Positions 55,435 to 64,000 are shown, counted from the first letter of the stretch. The stretch: 64,000 bases of DNA from Alphaproteobacteria bacterium (GCA_024280735.1 JAJRPO010000021.1:33434-97433); one strand, 5' to 3'. The notes: a model not told the origin generated them from the sequence alone. Program-made: numbers and translations.

Positions 55435-56446
55435 ATATCCTTGCGCCATTGTCGAAGAAGGATGAGGCGGGTTTTATGTGGCCAACGTCTAGGCCGGCGA
55501 AATTTGTTAGCTTTGGTTTCAGGTATTTCTGTACCAGCGGATTTTCTGCCTCTGCCACCCCGAGGCGCACCAAAATACTGGCCATCATATTTTGCGACGC
55601 CCGCGTTGCACCGTCTTGCACTTTCACCGCGACACCCAAGCCGCGTTCGGGCAGGATCGCGACAAAAACCCCTTCGGCCCCAGTTTTCACCACGGTTGGC
55701 CCGGCCATTGCGCGCATCAAATCGGTGCAGGCGCGGGTTTCACCGGCCACAAGATCAGGGTGTTTTTTCATTGCCGCAACCAACGACGTGGCGGCATTTT
55801 GACGAATCTCGCCAAGCGCTGATGGGTCCGCCATCCGTGCCATGGCCGTTGCCAGACCTTTGAGCGAAGTGGCAAAATTAGGGGCGGAACAACCATCTAT
55901 CACATGGCCGGGCGAAGTCTCTCCTGTCATTTCCTCAAACGCGGCCAATACCATCTTTTGTACAGGATGATCCGGCATCACATATTCCGCGTTCCCCTTT
56001 AGGAATTTGTTCAGGGTCAAAAACCCGCTGTGCTTGCCGGAACAGTTATTATGTCGTTTGCCATGGCGGCATCCAGATTTTACCAAGGCATCGCGGGCCG
56101 CCGGGTCACTTGGCACTTGCGGGCCGCAACGCAAATCCGGCTCACCCAGTTCCAGATCCGCCAGCCAGCGTGTCACCCTGTCCGTGTGGATGGTCGCCGC
56201 CTGATGCGAGGCGCAGGACAGGGCCAATTGTTCGCTGTTCAATCCAAAATGTGCCGCCGCACCGCTCTCGATCAATGGCAGGGCTTGCAGCATCTTACAG
56301 GACGAGCGTGGCAGCACGACACCCTCCACATCCCCCCAAGCGGCAATCACTTGTCCGCGTGAATCACAGACCACTGCACGGCCGCGATGCACGCATTCCA
56401 GAAAGTCGCCACGCCACACTTCCGCCACATTTATCCAACCGTCCAT
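55433..56446 (-). CDS. asparaginase, rhizobial (ReAII) type
   Basis: 337 residues from the ATG at 56446 (GGAG upstream). The family is shown by LPRSSCKMLQALPL, with the Ser-x-x-Lys dyad, and CSGKHSGFLTL with its zinc/catalytic Cys and Lys, as well as ALSCASHQA near 83. This is the thermolabile, beta-lactamase-like fold asparaginase, unrelated to the E. coli enzymes. It converts asparagine to aspartate plus ammonia in the cytosol. Confidence 0.91.
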   Translation of the reverse strand: MDGWINVAEVWRGDFLECVHRGRAVVCDSRGQVIAAWGDVEGVVLPRSSCKMLQALPLIESGAAAHFGLNSEQLALSCASHQAATIHTDRVTRWLADLELGEPDLRCGPQVPSDPAARDALVKSGCRHGKRHNNCSGKHSGFLTLNKFLKGNAEYVMPDHPVQKMVLAAFEEMTGETSPGHVIDGCSAPNFATSLKGLATAMARMADPSALGEIRQNAATSLVAAMKKHPDLVAGETRACTDLMRAMAGPTVVKTGAEGVFVAILPERGLGVAVKVQDGATRASQNMMASILVRLGVAEAENPLVQKYLKPKLTNFAGLDVGHIKPASSFFDNGARI

Positions 56447-56627
56447 CGAAATGCTCCATTTTCCGCCGAAAATCAGGGTTTTCCCCTGTCTTCTCTGGCC
56501 TTTCCCCGCGTGAGTGCGATAAGAATACGTCACAAGAAAACCACATTCAGTTGCTAGTTACAAAGGGAAGATCGCGAAAATGCGACCACAGGCTCAAATT
56601 TCTTCAGCTCGGAGGCTGGGACCCAAA

Positions 56628-57155
56628 ATGTTTAGATCAATAGCATACACATGTGGCTTTATGGCCGTCTGCCTGGCAGCAGCCAGCGTCGCCTATGCCC
56701 AAGAATCAACCAATCGCGTTGACGCAAAAACCGACTGGTCCATCTTTGTCGAGGACACGCCGGTTAAGGAATGTTGGGTGGTGTCAAAGCCAACCAAAAT
56801 CGTCAACACACGCGGCGGCAGAGTTGTTACGGCAAAGCGCAGTGACATTCTATTTTTTGTCACTTACCGCCCCTCAAACGGCGTCAGAGGTGAAATTTCT
56901 TTCACCGGTGGCTATCCTTTTGCCAAAGACAGTCAGGTCGGCCTGCAAGTTGGAAATACCAGTTATAGCCTGTCTGTAGATGGTGAATGGGCCTGGCCAA
57001 CGCCCAGCGATGACGCAAAAATTCGCAAATCGATGCAAGGCGGTGCCAGTGCTGTTCTGACGGCCCATTCCAAGCGCGGCACCAACACCAAAGACACCTT
57101 CTCCCTAAACGGTTTCACCGCCGCTTTGGCCGAAGCCGAGAAACGTTGCTTATAA
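56628..57155 (+). CDS. IalB-family secreted protein
   Basis: 175 residues from ATG 56628, with GGAGG at a slightly long distance. Signal peptide CGFMAVCLAAASVAYA, then a beta-rich domain with DWSIFVEDTPVKECWVV and the closing LAEAEKRCL; the paired cysteines are typical of the invasion-associated locus B family. These proteins are common and of unclear function in free-living alphaproteobacteria. A strong terminator follows. Confidence 0.85.
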   Translation: MFRSIAYTCGFMAVCLAAASVAYAQESTNRVDAKTDWSIFVEDTPVKECWVVSKPTKIVNTRGGRVVTAKRSDILFFVTYRPSNGVRGEISFTGGYPFAKDSQVGLQVGNTSYSLSVDGEWAWPTPSDDAKIRKSMQGGASAVLTAHSKRGTNTKDTFSLNGFTAALAEAEKRCL

Positions 57156-57189
57156 AGCTCTTCTGATTTCTGATTAGATGCTATAAAGA

Positions 57190-57219
57190 CCCTCAATCCC
57201 TGATTGAGGGTTTTGTTTT
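57190..57219 (+). terminator. rho-independent terminator after the IalB gene
   Basis: CCCTCAATC, loop CCT, GATTGAGGG, then TTTTGTTTT. It lies just before the rlmN start. Confidence 0.92.
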
Positions 57220-57229
57220 GGATACCGCT

Positions 57230-58402
57230 ATGCCCGCCACCGCACCGATCACACAAGATTTTATCACCATCCCCCGCAAGGACGGCGGTGAGGCCCTGCC
57301 CAATCTGATTGGCATGACTCGCGTGCAACTGTCAAAGGCCCTGGCCGATGTGGGGACCCCCCCTAAGCAGATTAAAATGCGCCTTGGCCAAATCTGGCAA
57401 TGGATCTACACCAAGGGCGTGTTGGATTTCGACCAGATGACCAGCCTATCAAAAGATTTCCGTTCCTTACTGGCTGTTAATTTCCAACTGGCACGGCCAG
57501 AAATTGTCACGCGGCAAATCTCTACAGATGGTACCCGCAAATACCTGTTGCGGATCGCTGGTGGGCATGAGGTTGAGGCGGTTTATATTCCCGAGACCAA
57601 CCGCGGCACCCTGTGTATTTCCTCGCAAATTGGCTGCACTCTGACTTGTCCCTTCTGCCACACGGGCACGCAAAAACTGGTGCGCAACCTGACCACGGCG
57701 GAAATTGTCGGGCAAATTATGGTGGCACGGGATGATCTGGATGAATGGGGCAAGGAGCCGGGTGCCAAACGGCTGGTTTCCAATATCGTGCTGATGGGCA
57801 TGGGTGAGCCGCTGTATAATACTGACAACGTGCGCGATGCGATGCTGATTGCGATGGACGATGCAGGGATTTCCCTGTCGCGCCGCCGTATCACCTTGTC
57901 GACCTCCGGTGTGGTGCCCGAAATCGTTCGTGCCGGTGCGGAAATCGGCTGTATGCTGGCGATCAGTTTTCACGCCACCACCGATATAGTTCGCGACAAG
58001 CTGGTGCCGATTAACCGCAAACACAAAATTGCCGAGCTGCTGCAAGCCTGCCGCGATTATCCGCGCCTGTCCAATTCGGAACGGATCACCTTTGAATATG
58101 TAATGCTGAAAGACGTGAACGACAGCGATGCAGATGCGCGCCGCCTTGTCCGCCTGATCAAGGGCATCCCTGCCAAAATCAATCTGATCCCTTTCAATCC
58201 TTGGCCCGGTTCGCCCTATGAACGCTCTAGCTGGGAACGGATCGAGGCGTTTGCCGAGATTGTGAACAACGCCGGCTATGCCAGCCCTGTACGAACCCCG
58301 CGCGGCGAGGATATCATGGCGGCTTGTGGGCAATTGAAAAGCGCGACAGAACGCGCCCGTAAATCACGGGCAACAATCGCCAAAGAGATTGAGGGGGAGT
58401 AA
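57230..58402 (+). CDS. rlmN: 23S rRNA (adenine2503-C2)-methyltransferase RlmN
   Basis: 390 residues from ATG 57230. The radical-SAM motif [11 protein letters not shown] near 135, [12 protein letters not shown] and the C-terminal catalytic Cys in AACGQL (about 371) are all present. RlmN methylates A2503 of 23S rRNA and A37 of some tRNAs using two SAM and a Cys-linked methyl. Its stop is followed directly by the start of the transpeptidase lipoprotein gene. Confidence 0.96.
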   Translation: MPATAPITQDFITIPRKDGGEALPNLIGMTRVQLSKALADVGTPPKQIKMRLGQIWQWIYTKGVLDFDQMTSLSKDFRSLLAVNFQLARPEIVTRQISTDGTRKYLLRIAGGHEVEAVYIPETNRGTLCISSQIGCTLTCPFCHTGTQKLVRNLTTAEIVGQIMVARDDLDEWGKEPGAKRLVSNIVLMGMGEPLYNTDNVRDAMLIAMDDAGISLSRRRITLSTSGVVPEIVRAGAEIGCMLAISFHATTDIVRDKLVPINRKHKIAELLQACRDYPRLSNSERITFEYVMLKDVNDSDADARRLVRLIKGIPAKINLIPFNPWPGSPYERSSWERIEAFAEIVNNAGYASPVRTPRGEDIMAACGQLKSATERARKSRATIAKEIEGE

Positions 58403-58403
58403 C

Positions 58404-58907
58404 ATGCGTCTAACATCAATCCTGCTGATCGGGTCCATTGCCCTGTCTGCCTGCGGCGGAAAACCCAAGTCCAAATTCAAACGCTACAACGGCCCGCAAG
58501 TCACCCAAATTCTGTTGGATAAATCGGATCGTGAAATGTATCTGCTGCACAATAATAAGGTACTAAAGAAATATTCGGTTGATCTGGGTTTCGCCCCCGC
58601 TGGGCACAAGGCGATTGAGGGTGATGGTCGCACGCCCGAGGGCGTTTACCGCGTCAACCGTCGCAACCCTAACAGCCGCTTTCACTTGTCTATTGGCATC
58701 TCTTACCCCAACAATCAGGATCGCGCCAAAGCCAATGCACTGGGGAAATCACCAGGCGGCGACATCTTTATCCATGGCGGGCCGAGGCTGGCGATCAACA
58801 AAGGCAAGAAAGATTGGACGGCGGGCTGTATTTCCGTAACCAACAAAGAAATCGAAGTGATTTACGCCATGGTGCAAGACGGCACGCCGATATACATTAA
58901 GCCCTAG
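58404..58907 (+). CDS. L,D-transpeptidase-family lipoprotein
   Basis: 167 residues from ATG 58404 (GGGGGAG upstream), one base after the rlmN stop codon. The signal ends in the lipobox LSAC, so the protein is lipid-anchored. The YkuD domain has HGGPRL and the catalytic Cys in DWTAGCISVTN. It makes 3-3 crosslinks in peptidoglycan or attaches proteins to it. The Ser-His of the usual SHGCIR motif reads TAGC here, a recognised variant. Confidence 0.89.
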   Translation: MRLTSILLIGSIALSACGGKPKSKFKRYNGPQVTQILLDKSDREMYLLHNNKVLKKYSVDLGFAPAGHKAIEGDGRTPEGVYRVNRRNPNSRFHLSIGISYPNNQDRAKANALGKSPGGDIFIHGGPRLAINKGKKDWTAGCISVTNKEIEVIYAMVQDGTPIYIKP

Positions 58908-58974
58908 CGGGGTCGCTATGCGGCTCGGCCCATGGCATTTAGGATTTTTAATTCGTTAATAGCGTGCGCGTTCT

Positions 58975-59466
58975 CTAACTGCCTAAGACCTGAACCCACC
59001 AGATTTTGCCAATTGCCTCCTGATGCCACGAGAACCCCAAATACCGTGCATCTGGATGCATAATGCCGGCGCGCGTGGTTGGATCACGCATCCATGCTTG
59101 CAAGGTTTCCAGATCGCTCTCAAATGTCTCGGAAATGTTCTCCGACAACATGCGTCCTGTGTAACCTGTGCGCGCGACCCGATCCAATGGGCTGGACCCA
59201 TCAGAGCCAAAATGCCAAGGTCTGTTCTGCCGAGAAATGTCAATCGCATGCGTTTTAGCGGCAGCCGTCAGTTGCGACGACAATTCCACCGGACTTAATC
59301 CGCTTGCCACTCGAAAGGCATTAATCGAATCAAGATGGCGCAACTGAATCTTAGCCACATCTTTGCCGGAAATTCGGAACACTTTACGCTGATTCGGGTC
59401 TGATGTATCAGTGCAGGACACAACCAAAACCATAATAGTCATAGCAGCCAATAGTTTACGTAGCAT
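58975..59466 (-). CDS. CAP/SCP-domain lipoprotein
   Basis: 163 residues. Signal with lipobox VVSC near residue 18. The CAP domain shows LDSINAFRVASGLSPVELS, AKTHAIDISRQNRPWHFG and MRDPTTRAGIMHPDARYLGF, i.e. the His/Glu-type cavity residues of bacterial SCP proteins. Probably outer-membrane or periplasm-facing; function unknown. Minus strand, between two L,D-transpeptidase genes. Confidence 0.86.
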   Translation of the reverse strand: MLRKLLAAMTIMVLVVSCTDTSDPNQRKVFRISGKDVAKIQLRHLDSINAFRVASGLSPVELSSQLTAAAKTHAIDISRQNRPWHFGSDGSSPLDRVARTGYTGRMLSENISETFESDLETLQAWMRDPTTRAGIMHPDARYLGFSWHQEAIGKIWWVQVLGS

Positions 59467-59626
59467 CTTTTAGGACCCCCAATTCAAAACATTGTCCCCC
59501 TCTACTGTGCTTTTCCCTGTAATTCAAACAACAGTTAGCGAGAATATGCCATCTAACGGATGTTTGAATTGAAACTGTGCCCCATAAGCCCTAGTTTGCC
59601 CCTAGAATTCAGTAAGGGGCACAGGA

Positions 59627-60250
59627 ATGGCCGATTCAACCAACAAATTAACGCGCCGCACCTTTGGTGGCAGCCTGCTGGCAACAGCCGCTATGGGCAC
59701 CGGGGCATTTGCCCAACAAACCAACGATCCGGCGCTATTCAAACAGCTTAAGGCGGAAAATCTGGCAAACCCGGAGACAGGCACGGTAAAACGGAACATT
59801 TCCGGTTTTACCTCGAAAACTTGGCAGCCTTATTTCTCCAATCTACGCAAGGGTGCAATTCTGGTAGATACCGAGAGTCGGGCACTGCATTTTTGGTCCG
59901 AGGATGAGTCTATTTACCGACTTTTCCCCACATCGGTTCCCGAATCACCCGAGCTAACAAGACTGGGTCGCACCATGATTGTACGCAAACGGTTGGGGCC
60001 GGATTGGCGTCCAACGCCAAATATGCTTAAACGAAATCCCGAATGGCCAAAGTACATTCCGGCAGGCCCAGAAAACCCGCTTGGAACCCATGCGTTATAC
60101 TTGTCATGGAAGTATTACCGCATCCACGGCACCCAAGATACGCGTAAAATTGGGCGCCGTTCTTCAAATGGCTGCATTGGATTGTACAACGAACAAATCG
60201 AAATTTTATTCGGTCTTACCAAGGTAGGAACGCAAGTGTTGCTAATTTGA
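59627..60250 (+). CDS. L,D-transpeptidase with Tat signal
   Basis: 207 residues. The N-terminus TRRTFGGSLLATAAMGTGAFA is a twin-arginine signal. The YkuD domain carries HGTQDTRKIG and the catalytic Cys in SSNGCIGLYNEQ. Periplasmic peptidoglycan crosslinking enzyme. It is the second such gene within 1.3 kb; the two are not close copies. Confidence 0.9.
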   Translation: MADSTNKLTRRTFGGSLLATAAMGTGAFAQQTNDPALFKQLKAENLANPETGTVKRNISGFTSKTWQPYFSNLRKGAILVDTESRALHFWSEDESIYRLFPTSVPESPELTRLGRTMIVRKRLGPDWRPTPNMLKRNPEWPKYIPAGPENPLGTHALYLSWKYYRIHGTQDTRKIGRRSSNGCIGLYNEQIEILFGLTKVGTQVLLI

Positions 60251-60409
60251 CGCCTATTTTCGCAGCCCGGCCCAGCATTGGCCATCTTGCAGTTGCCAAG
60301 GTCTTTGTTTGCTGATTAAACCGGAGCACGAGGTACAGTCTTGGGTGTTCGTCGTGGGGTTCTCTACCTTTACCCCTTAATCGTCGAACAGAACTTTGGA
60401 GGTTCAATT

Positions 60410-60598
60410 ATGAAAAAAATCGCACTGGCAGCCGCCATTTCGCTTACCGCTTCTTCTGCATTCGCTGGTTCCCCAGCTCCTGCAGTAACACCAATCATCG
60501 AAACAATCGAAGAAGGTTCTTCTTCTTCGTCTTCAGGCGCTTTGCTGCCAATCTTGGTACTGGTTCTGATCGGTGCTGCGGTAGCTGCAAGCAACTAA
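60410..60598 (+). CDS. small secreted Ser-rich peptide with C-terminal membrane helix
   Basis: 62 residues from ATG 60410, behind a very strong TTTGGAGG site. A signal peptide (KKIALAAAISLTASSAFA) is followed by an acidic linker (ETIEEGSSSSSSG) and a terminal hydrophobic helix (LLPILVLVLIGAAVAAS). Peptides of this plan occur widely in Rhodobacterales and are sometimes mislabelled ferrochelatase; no catalytic residues exist here. Strong ribosome site and strong terminator suggest high expression. Confidence 0.82.
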   Translation: MKKIALAAAISLTASSAFAGSPAPAVTPIIETIEEGSSSSSSGALLPILVLVLIGAAVAASN

Positions 60599-60641
60599 TC
60601 AGTTTTCAGAAATATCCGGCATCGGATTTTTCTAAAGTATG

Positions 60642-60674
60642 AAGGGATGGCTCTTGGCCATCCCTTCTGCTTTT
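60642..60674 (+). terminator. rho-independent terminator after the small secreted peptide
   Basis: AAGGGATGGC, loop TCTTG, GCCATCCCTT, then CTGCTTTT: 10-bp stem. Confidence 0.88.
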
Positions 60675-60997
60675 GTGGGGAGGGTAAGGTAACGATCAGC
60701 CTGACCCTAATTAACGTCATAATCGCCCGATCTCATCTGCGTCTTCAGCTACAATCAGCGGCTTCGCAAACCACTTCATCGCTTCCTCTTTGCCTCGCCT
60801 TTGGGCGGCAAGGTGCCTGCGAATCCAATGGCCAGTCAGACATTACCAAACCCAAAAAGACGCGGAATTTTGAAAATTGATCACCCTCCACGGAATATTT
60901 CCTAATTTGATCAAATAATCCTTGCAGCAATTCAAGCCGCCCCCCAATGTGACCGAGACCCAACTGGGCTAATCATCCTGAGTCTCTTGAGGTAATC
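60675..60997. other. 323-base intergenic region before the aminotransferase
   Basis: No gene supported. It holds the palindrome ATTTGATCAAAT (60905-60916) and a second TTGATCA about 30 bases earlier, which may be regulator sites of the aminotransferase gene. Confidence 0.5.
60905..60916. promoter_or_regulatory. 12-bp palindrome ATTTGATCAAAT
   Basis: Perfectly self-complementary, 82 bases before the aminotransferase start. A second TTGATCA occurs around 60878-60884. Confidence 0.35.
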
Positions 60998-62377
60998 ATG
61001 ACAACGACACCAAACTCCCCGCACGCACGTGATATTGCGTCCCATTTGCACCCCTATACCAACCTCGCGGCCCACCCCGAACAAGGCCCGCATATCTTTA
61101 GTCAGGGCGAGGGTATCTACGTCATTGACGACGACGGTAAAAAATTTATCGAAGGTCTGTCCGGCCTGTGGTGCGCCTCCCTCGGGTTTAGTGAAAAACG
61201 TCTGGTAGAAGCCGCCACCAAGCAAATGCACAAGCTGCCATTCTATCATAATTTCGCCCACAAAGCCGTGGAGCCCGCGATTGAGCTGGCCGATTTTCTG
61301 GTGGAACATGCCCCCGTGCCAATGTCCAAAGTGTTCTTCACCAACTCCGGATCAGAGGCCAATGACACCCAAGTCAAACTGGTCTGGTATTACAACAACG
61401 TCCTTGGCCGCCCGGAAAAGAAAAAAATCATCGCGCGCCACGGCGCTTACCACGGTATCACGGTCGCCTCGGCCAGCCTGACGGGCCTACAATACGCCCA
61501 TAACGCCTTTGATGTGCCGATCAAAAACATCATGCACACCGACTGCCCGCATTTCTATAAATACGGCAATGAAGGCGAGAGTGAGGAAGAATATGCCACC
61601 CGTCTGGCCAAAAACCTAGAGGAGCTGATTGCCCGCGAAGGCCCCGAAACCATTGCCGCCTTCATCGCTGAGCCCTTCCTTGGGGCGGGCGGGGTGATTG
61701 AGCCGCCCAAGGGCTATTTTGAGAAAATCCAACCTATCCTCGACGCGCACGACATCCTGTTCATCGTGGACGAGGTGATCAGCGGCTTTTTCCGCACGGG
61801 CGATATGTTCGCGACGCAGACCTACAATCTGAAACCCGATATGATGACCATGGCCAAGCAATTATCCGCCGCCTATTTGCCGATTGGTGCTGTGATGATG
61901 AACGAAAAAATCCACGAGGTGTTGGTAGAGGGCAGCCGGAAATATGGCGTCTTTGGCACTGGATTCACCTATTCCGGCCATCCGGTCCCCGCCGCCGTGG
62001 CGCTGGAAACCCAGAAGATTTACCAAGAACGCAACATCGGCGCGCATGTGAAAGACGTTTCCGTCACCTTCCTAAAACGCTTGCACGCGCTGGCGGATCA
62101 TCCACTAGTTGGCGAGACCCGTGGCCTCGGCCTGATCGGCGCAATCGAGTTGGTCGAGGACAAAGCAACCCGCAAAAACTTTGACCCCGCGCGCAAAGTA
62201 GCCCCCCACACAGTGGACCGTGCCACCGAACATGGCCTCATCGTGCGCCCACTGGTCAACGACACCATCGCGTTTTGCCCGCCTTTGATCATCAACGACG
62301 CGCAGATCAACGACATGTTCGACATCATGGAAAAATCACTGGATGATGCGGTGACCTACGTCAAAGATCAGGGTTAA
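60998..62377 (+). CDS. class III (omega) aminotransferase
   Basis: 459 residues. SGLWCASLGF near 49, TNSGSEANDTQVKLVWYYNN near 111, the Asp in FIVDEVISGFFRTG near 257 and the PLP Lys in MTMAKQLSAAYLPIGAV near 288. Class III enzymes with this motif pattern use pyruvate and omega-amines, including taurine, beta-alanine and putrescine. Taurine is worth noting in a sulfur-oxidising host, but no taurine genes are near. GAGGT precedes the ATG. The stop overlaps the convergent MaoC gene by 4 bases. Confidence 0.9.
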   Translation: MTTTPNSPHARDIASHLHPYTNLAAHPEQGPHIFSQGEGIYVIDDDGKKFIEGLSGLWCASLGFSEKRLVEAATKQMHKLPFYHNFAHKAVEPAIELADFLVEHAPVPMSKVFFTNSGSEANDTQVKLVWYYNNVLGRPEKKKIIARHGAYHGITVASASLTGLQYAHNAFDVPIKNIMHTDCPHFYKYGNEGESEEEYATRLAKNLEELIAREGPETIAAFIAEPFLGAGGVIEPPKGYFEKIQPILDAHDILFIVDEVISGFFRTGDMFATQTYNLKPDMMTMAKQLSAAYLPIGAVMMNEKIHEVLVEGSRKYGVFGTGFTYSGHPVPAAVALETQKIYQERNIGAHVKDVSVTFLKRLHALADHPLVGETRGLGLIGAIELVEDKATRKNFDPARKVAPHTVDRATEHGLIVRPLVNDTIAFCPPLIINDAQINDMFDIMEKSLDDAVTYVKDQG

Positions 62378-62844
62378 CCACCCGCCGCCGGCTCCGGTCG
62401 GCGGCGCAACATGTGCAGGCACTCCACCGTCAGGATAACCTCGCCGCGCTGATTGGTGGTTTTGTGATCCATAATAACCAAGCCGCGATCCGGCTTGCTG
62501 CGCGACGGGCGCACTTCTGTTATTTCGGCGCTGATACTGATTGCGTCCCCCGGCAGTAACGGCAATAGCCATTTCAGATTATTCATCCCCGGCGACGCAA
62601 TAATCGCCTTCGGCCACAGATCAAGATCAAAGAACAGCCGAAAACTCAGACTCAGCGTATGCAGCCCCGACCCAATCAACTGCCCAAACTGCGAATGCTT
62701 GGCGGCTTCTGGATCAAGATGATAATATTGCGGATCATACTCGGTGGCATAGCGAATAATATCCGCTTCACTCACCAGCTTGGGGCCAGAATGAAACTCC
62801 ATTCCGACGCTGAAATCTTCCAAATATCGGCTTGCATTGTCCAT
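62374..62844 (-). CDS. MaoC-family (hot-dog) dehydratase
   Basis: 156 residues from the ATG at 62844, chosen for the GGAAGAAAA upstream; a start five codons earlier is possible. R-hydratase-like hot-dog fold: FSVGMEFHSGPKLVSEADI, then YATEYDPQYYHLDPEAAK with the Asp and His of the catalytic pair, and FGQLIGSGLHTLSL. Such proteins hydrate enoyl-CoA or act on related thioesters. Substrate unknown. Confidence 0.86.
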   Translation of the reverse strand: MDNASRYLEDFSVGMEFHSGPKLVSEADIIRYATEYDPQYYHLDPEAAKHSQFGQLIGSGLHTLSLSFRLFFDLDLWPKAIIASPGMNNLKWLLPLLPGDAISISAEITEVRPSRSKPDRGLVIMDHKTTNQRGEVILTVECLHMLRRRPEPAAGG

Positions 62845-62918
62845 CAAGTTTTCTTCCAAGAAGCGTTATCATCCATAGCGTTAAATCGCATGCTAGTGTG
62901 CTCCAGAGATTCTTAACA

Positions 62919-63059
62919 TCACCTCATCAAAACTGAAATTGGAATCAGGCAGCACTTGCTCGAAACGGCCCCGTTTTTATCGAAGACAAAGGTAGAACAT
63001 TCACATTCATCTTCATACTCACCACAATTGAGGCAAGGACGGTTACAGAATTCGATCAT
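62919..63059 (-). CDS. 46-residue Cys-rich ORF at the IS junction
   Basis: 46 residues with seven cysteines: CNRPCLNC near the start, CEC in the middle, KCC near the end. Its ATG overlaps the transposase stop (ATGA). It is the only open reading frame in the 200 bases between the MaoC gene and the transposase. It could be a metal-binding peptide, a truncated gene cut by IS activity, or chance. No clear ribosome site. Low confidence. Confidence 0.35.
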   Translation of the reverse strand: MIEFCNRPCLNCGEYEDECECSTFVFDKNGAVSSKCCLIPISVLMR

Positions 63060-63655
63060 TTGTGACCTGCGCCCCAAGTTTCCTCCATCTCATGCGGTGT
63101 CCTTGAGATTAAATTTGTGATCTTAAGTAGCCATTTTGTCCATAGCCCTCCTCTGTAAAACCCCATGGGCGTCATGTTTGCCAATGCTGAATGTGGCCTG
63201 CGCCAGTTGTAATCTTCTTGCCATTCTTCTAGCGTATATTGGGCGTCGCCCAAAGTGCCAAACAGCGTTTCGTTTAAGCATTCATCTCTGAGTTTTCCCT
63301 TGAAGCTTTCAATGAATCCAGTCTGCTGGGGCTTGCTCGGCGCAATATAGTGCCAGTGAATGCCCATTTCTCGCACCCATTTGAGGATCGCCATGCTGGT
63401 AAATTCGGTACCATTGCCCGAAACGATCGTCTTCGGCATGCCACGTTCAGCGATCACCCGATCCAGCTCGCGTGCAACGCGCTGGCCAGACAACGACGTG
63501 TCTGCGACCATCACCAAATTCTCGCGGCTGAAGTCATCGACAACCGTTAGAATGCGGAAACGGCGACCGTCTGTCAGCGCATCAGAGACAAAATCCAAAC
63601 TCCATCGTTGATTTGGACCATCCATTGCCCGGCAGGGTATTGTATAGCAATGCAC
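63056..63655 (-). pseudogene. IS3-family transposase OrfB, 5'-truncated and catalytically altered
   Basis: 199 codons remain of about 280. The integrase core is recognisable: [11 protein letters not shown] carries the first Asp, the second should be in VSDNGTEF but reads VSGNGTEF, and the Glu is in [13 protein letters not shown]. The N-terminal helix-turn-helix part is missing; homology stops near 63640. The DDE triad is therefore broken and the 5' end is lost, so the copy is dead. Confidence 0.88.
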
Positions 63656-63713
63656 TAGAGGGAGACAGCACCAGGTGGCCCTGTCCCGCTTTAGTGCTGC
63701 TCCATGAACTCAT

Positions 63714-63859
63714 TTAAGCGTCTCTTCTTTCGAATGCCAAGGGACTTTTCCAACCTAGTGCAGAATGTCTGCGGCGTGGATTGTAGAAGCCGTTGATGTA
63801 TTCAAAGATAGCCAATTCAGCAGCACGACGTGTGTGCCACGGGTGTCGCCAGATCAGTT
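63714..63859 (-). pseudogene. C-terminal fragment of another IS3-family transposase
   Basis: Read on the minus strand this encodes TRRAAELAIFEYINGFYNPR and RRHSALGWKSPLAFERR then stop. This is the C-terminus of an IS3-type OrfB of a different subgroup from the neighbour. It stops at 63859 where a new element begins. Confidence 0.85.
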
Positions 63860-64000
63860 TGAATAGCCCCTAGATTTGTAGACACCTTGCTTGGTAATTT
63901 TGGAAGCAAGGAGGACGTTATGTCCAGAAACAAATTTACAGATGGGTTCAAGCGTGATGCGGTCGCGCAAGTGGTTGATCGAGGTTATGCGGTCAGCGAA
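63860..64000 (+). mobile_element. left end of an IS3-family element, nested in the older fragment
   Basis: Begins TGAATAGCCCCTAGATTTGT then AGACACC, a TG-starting inverted-repeat-like end with the GTAGACACC seen in IS3 elements. It interrupts the fragment at 63714-63859 and continues beyond the window. Confidence 0.65.
63920..64000 (+). CDS. IS3-family transposase OrfA, N-terminal part
   Basis: Twenty-seven codons to the window edge, starting MSRNKFTDGFKRDAVAQVVD, the opening of the OrfA helix-turn-helix protein of IS3-group elements. GGAGG lies at a good distance before the ATG. The remainder lies outside the window. Confidence 0.85.
   Translation, partial: MSRNKFTDGFKRDAVAQVVDRGYAVSE

Overview
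The window looks like a chromosomal segment of an alphaproteobacterium of the Rhodobacterales/Roseobacter type. The evidence is the GC-rich coding sequence, tandem dimethylglycine-dehydrogenase-like FAD/GcvT proteins, a TmpA/TmpB-type phosphonate pair, an IalB-family protein, a rhizobial-type asparaginase, a short abundant-type secreted Ser-rich peptide, and a dispersed intergenic repeat near gene ends. This placement is inferred from gene content; no rRNA or other marker is present. I found no tRNA, rRNA or CRISPR array.

Layout. 0-8.4 kb: the end of a PhzF-family gene, a cytochrome P450, and a tightly coupled minus-strand set (XRE-cupin regulator, GFA-family protein, two 813/814-residue FAD-GcvT demethylases, a BHMT-like homocysteine methyltransferase) that looks like a methylamine/betaine demethylation operon. 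8.5-16 kb: housekeeping genes (TesA-type esterase with a divergent YbbA/YbbP-type ABC system, SoxW-like thioredoxin, adenine deaminase, TPMT). 16-22.4 kb: an overlapping tmpA-tmpB-AllA-like operon with a divergent LysR gene, a nitrilase, and a NicX/M29-like protein with its own LysR gene.

22.8-41.3 kb is a complete sulfur-oxidation island. Plus-strand dsrE2-tusA faces a long minus-strand operon in the order dsrA-B-E-F-H-C-M-K-[63-aa Cys-rich ORF]-L-J-O-P-[TrpD2-like glycosyltransferase]-N. Having dsrEFH and dsrL marks it as the oxidative (reverse) type. Divergent from dsrA is a second operon: a TauD-like 2-oxoglutarate dioxygenase, two small unknown proteins, siroheme synthase CysG, then a YeeE/YedE (thiosulfate-type) transporter. 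The parts form one machine. TusA/DsrE2/DsrEFH pass sulfane sulfur to DsrC, DsrAB oxidises it to sulfite on siroheme made by CysG and amidated by DsrN, and DsrL and the DsrMKJOP complex handle the electrons. A 24-bp palindrome of the form TTATATTC-N8-GAATATAA, which resembles SqrR/BigR/SoxR-type ArsR operators, occurs perfectly before mrp/apbC, twice in degenerate form between dsrA and the TauD-like gene, and in weaker form before dsrE2.

41.3-64 kb is mostly core metabolism: EamA transporters around a MocR regulator, Mrp, leuB/leuC/leuD (with a secreted-protein gene between leuC and leuD), MscS, asparaginase, IalB, RlmN, two L,D-transpeptidases, a CAP protein, a class III aminotransferase and a MaoC protein. 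The right edge is a mobile-element scar: a truncated IS3 transposase with a Gly in place of a catalytic Asp, a fragment of a second IS3 transposase, and the start of a third element inserted into that fragment.

A notable metabolic reading is that TmpA/TmpB would release glycine betaine from 2-trimethylaminoethylphosphonate, and the BHMT-like and demethylase operon 10 kb away could take that betaine down to glycine.
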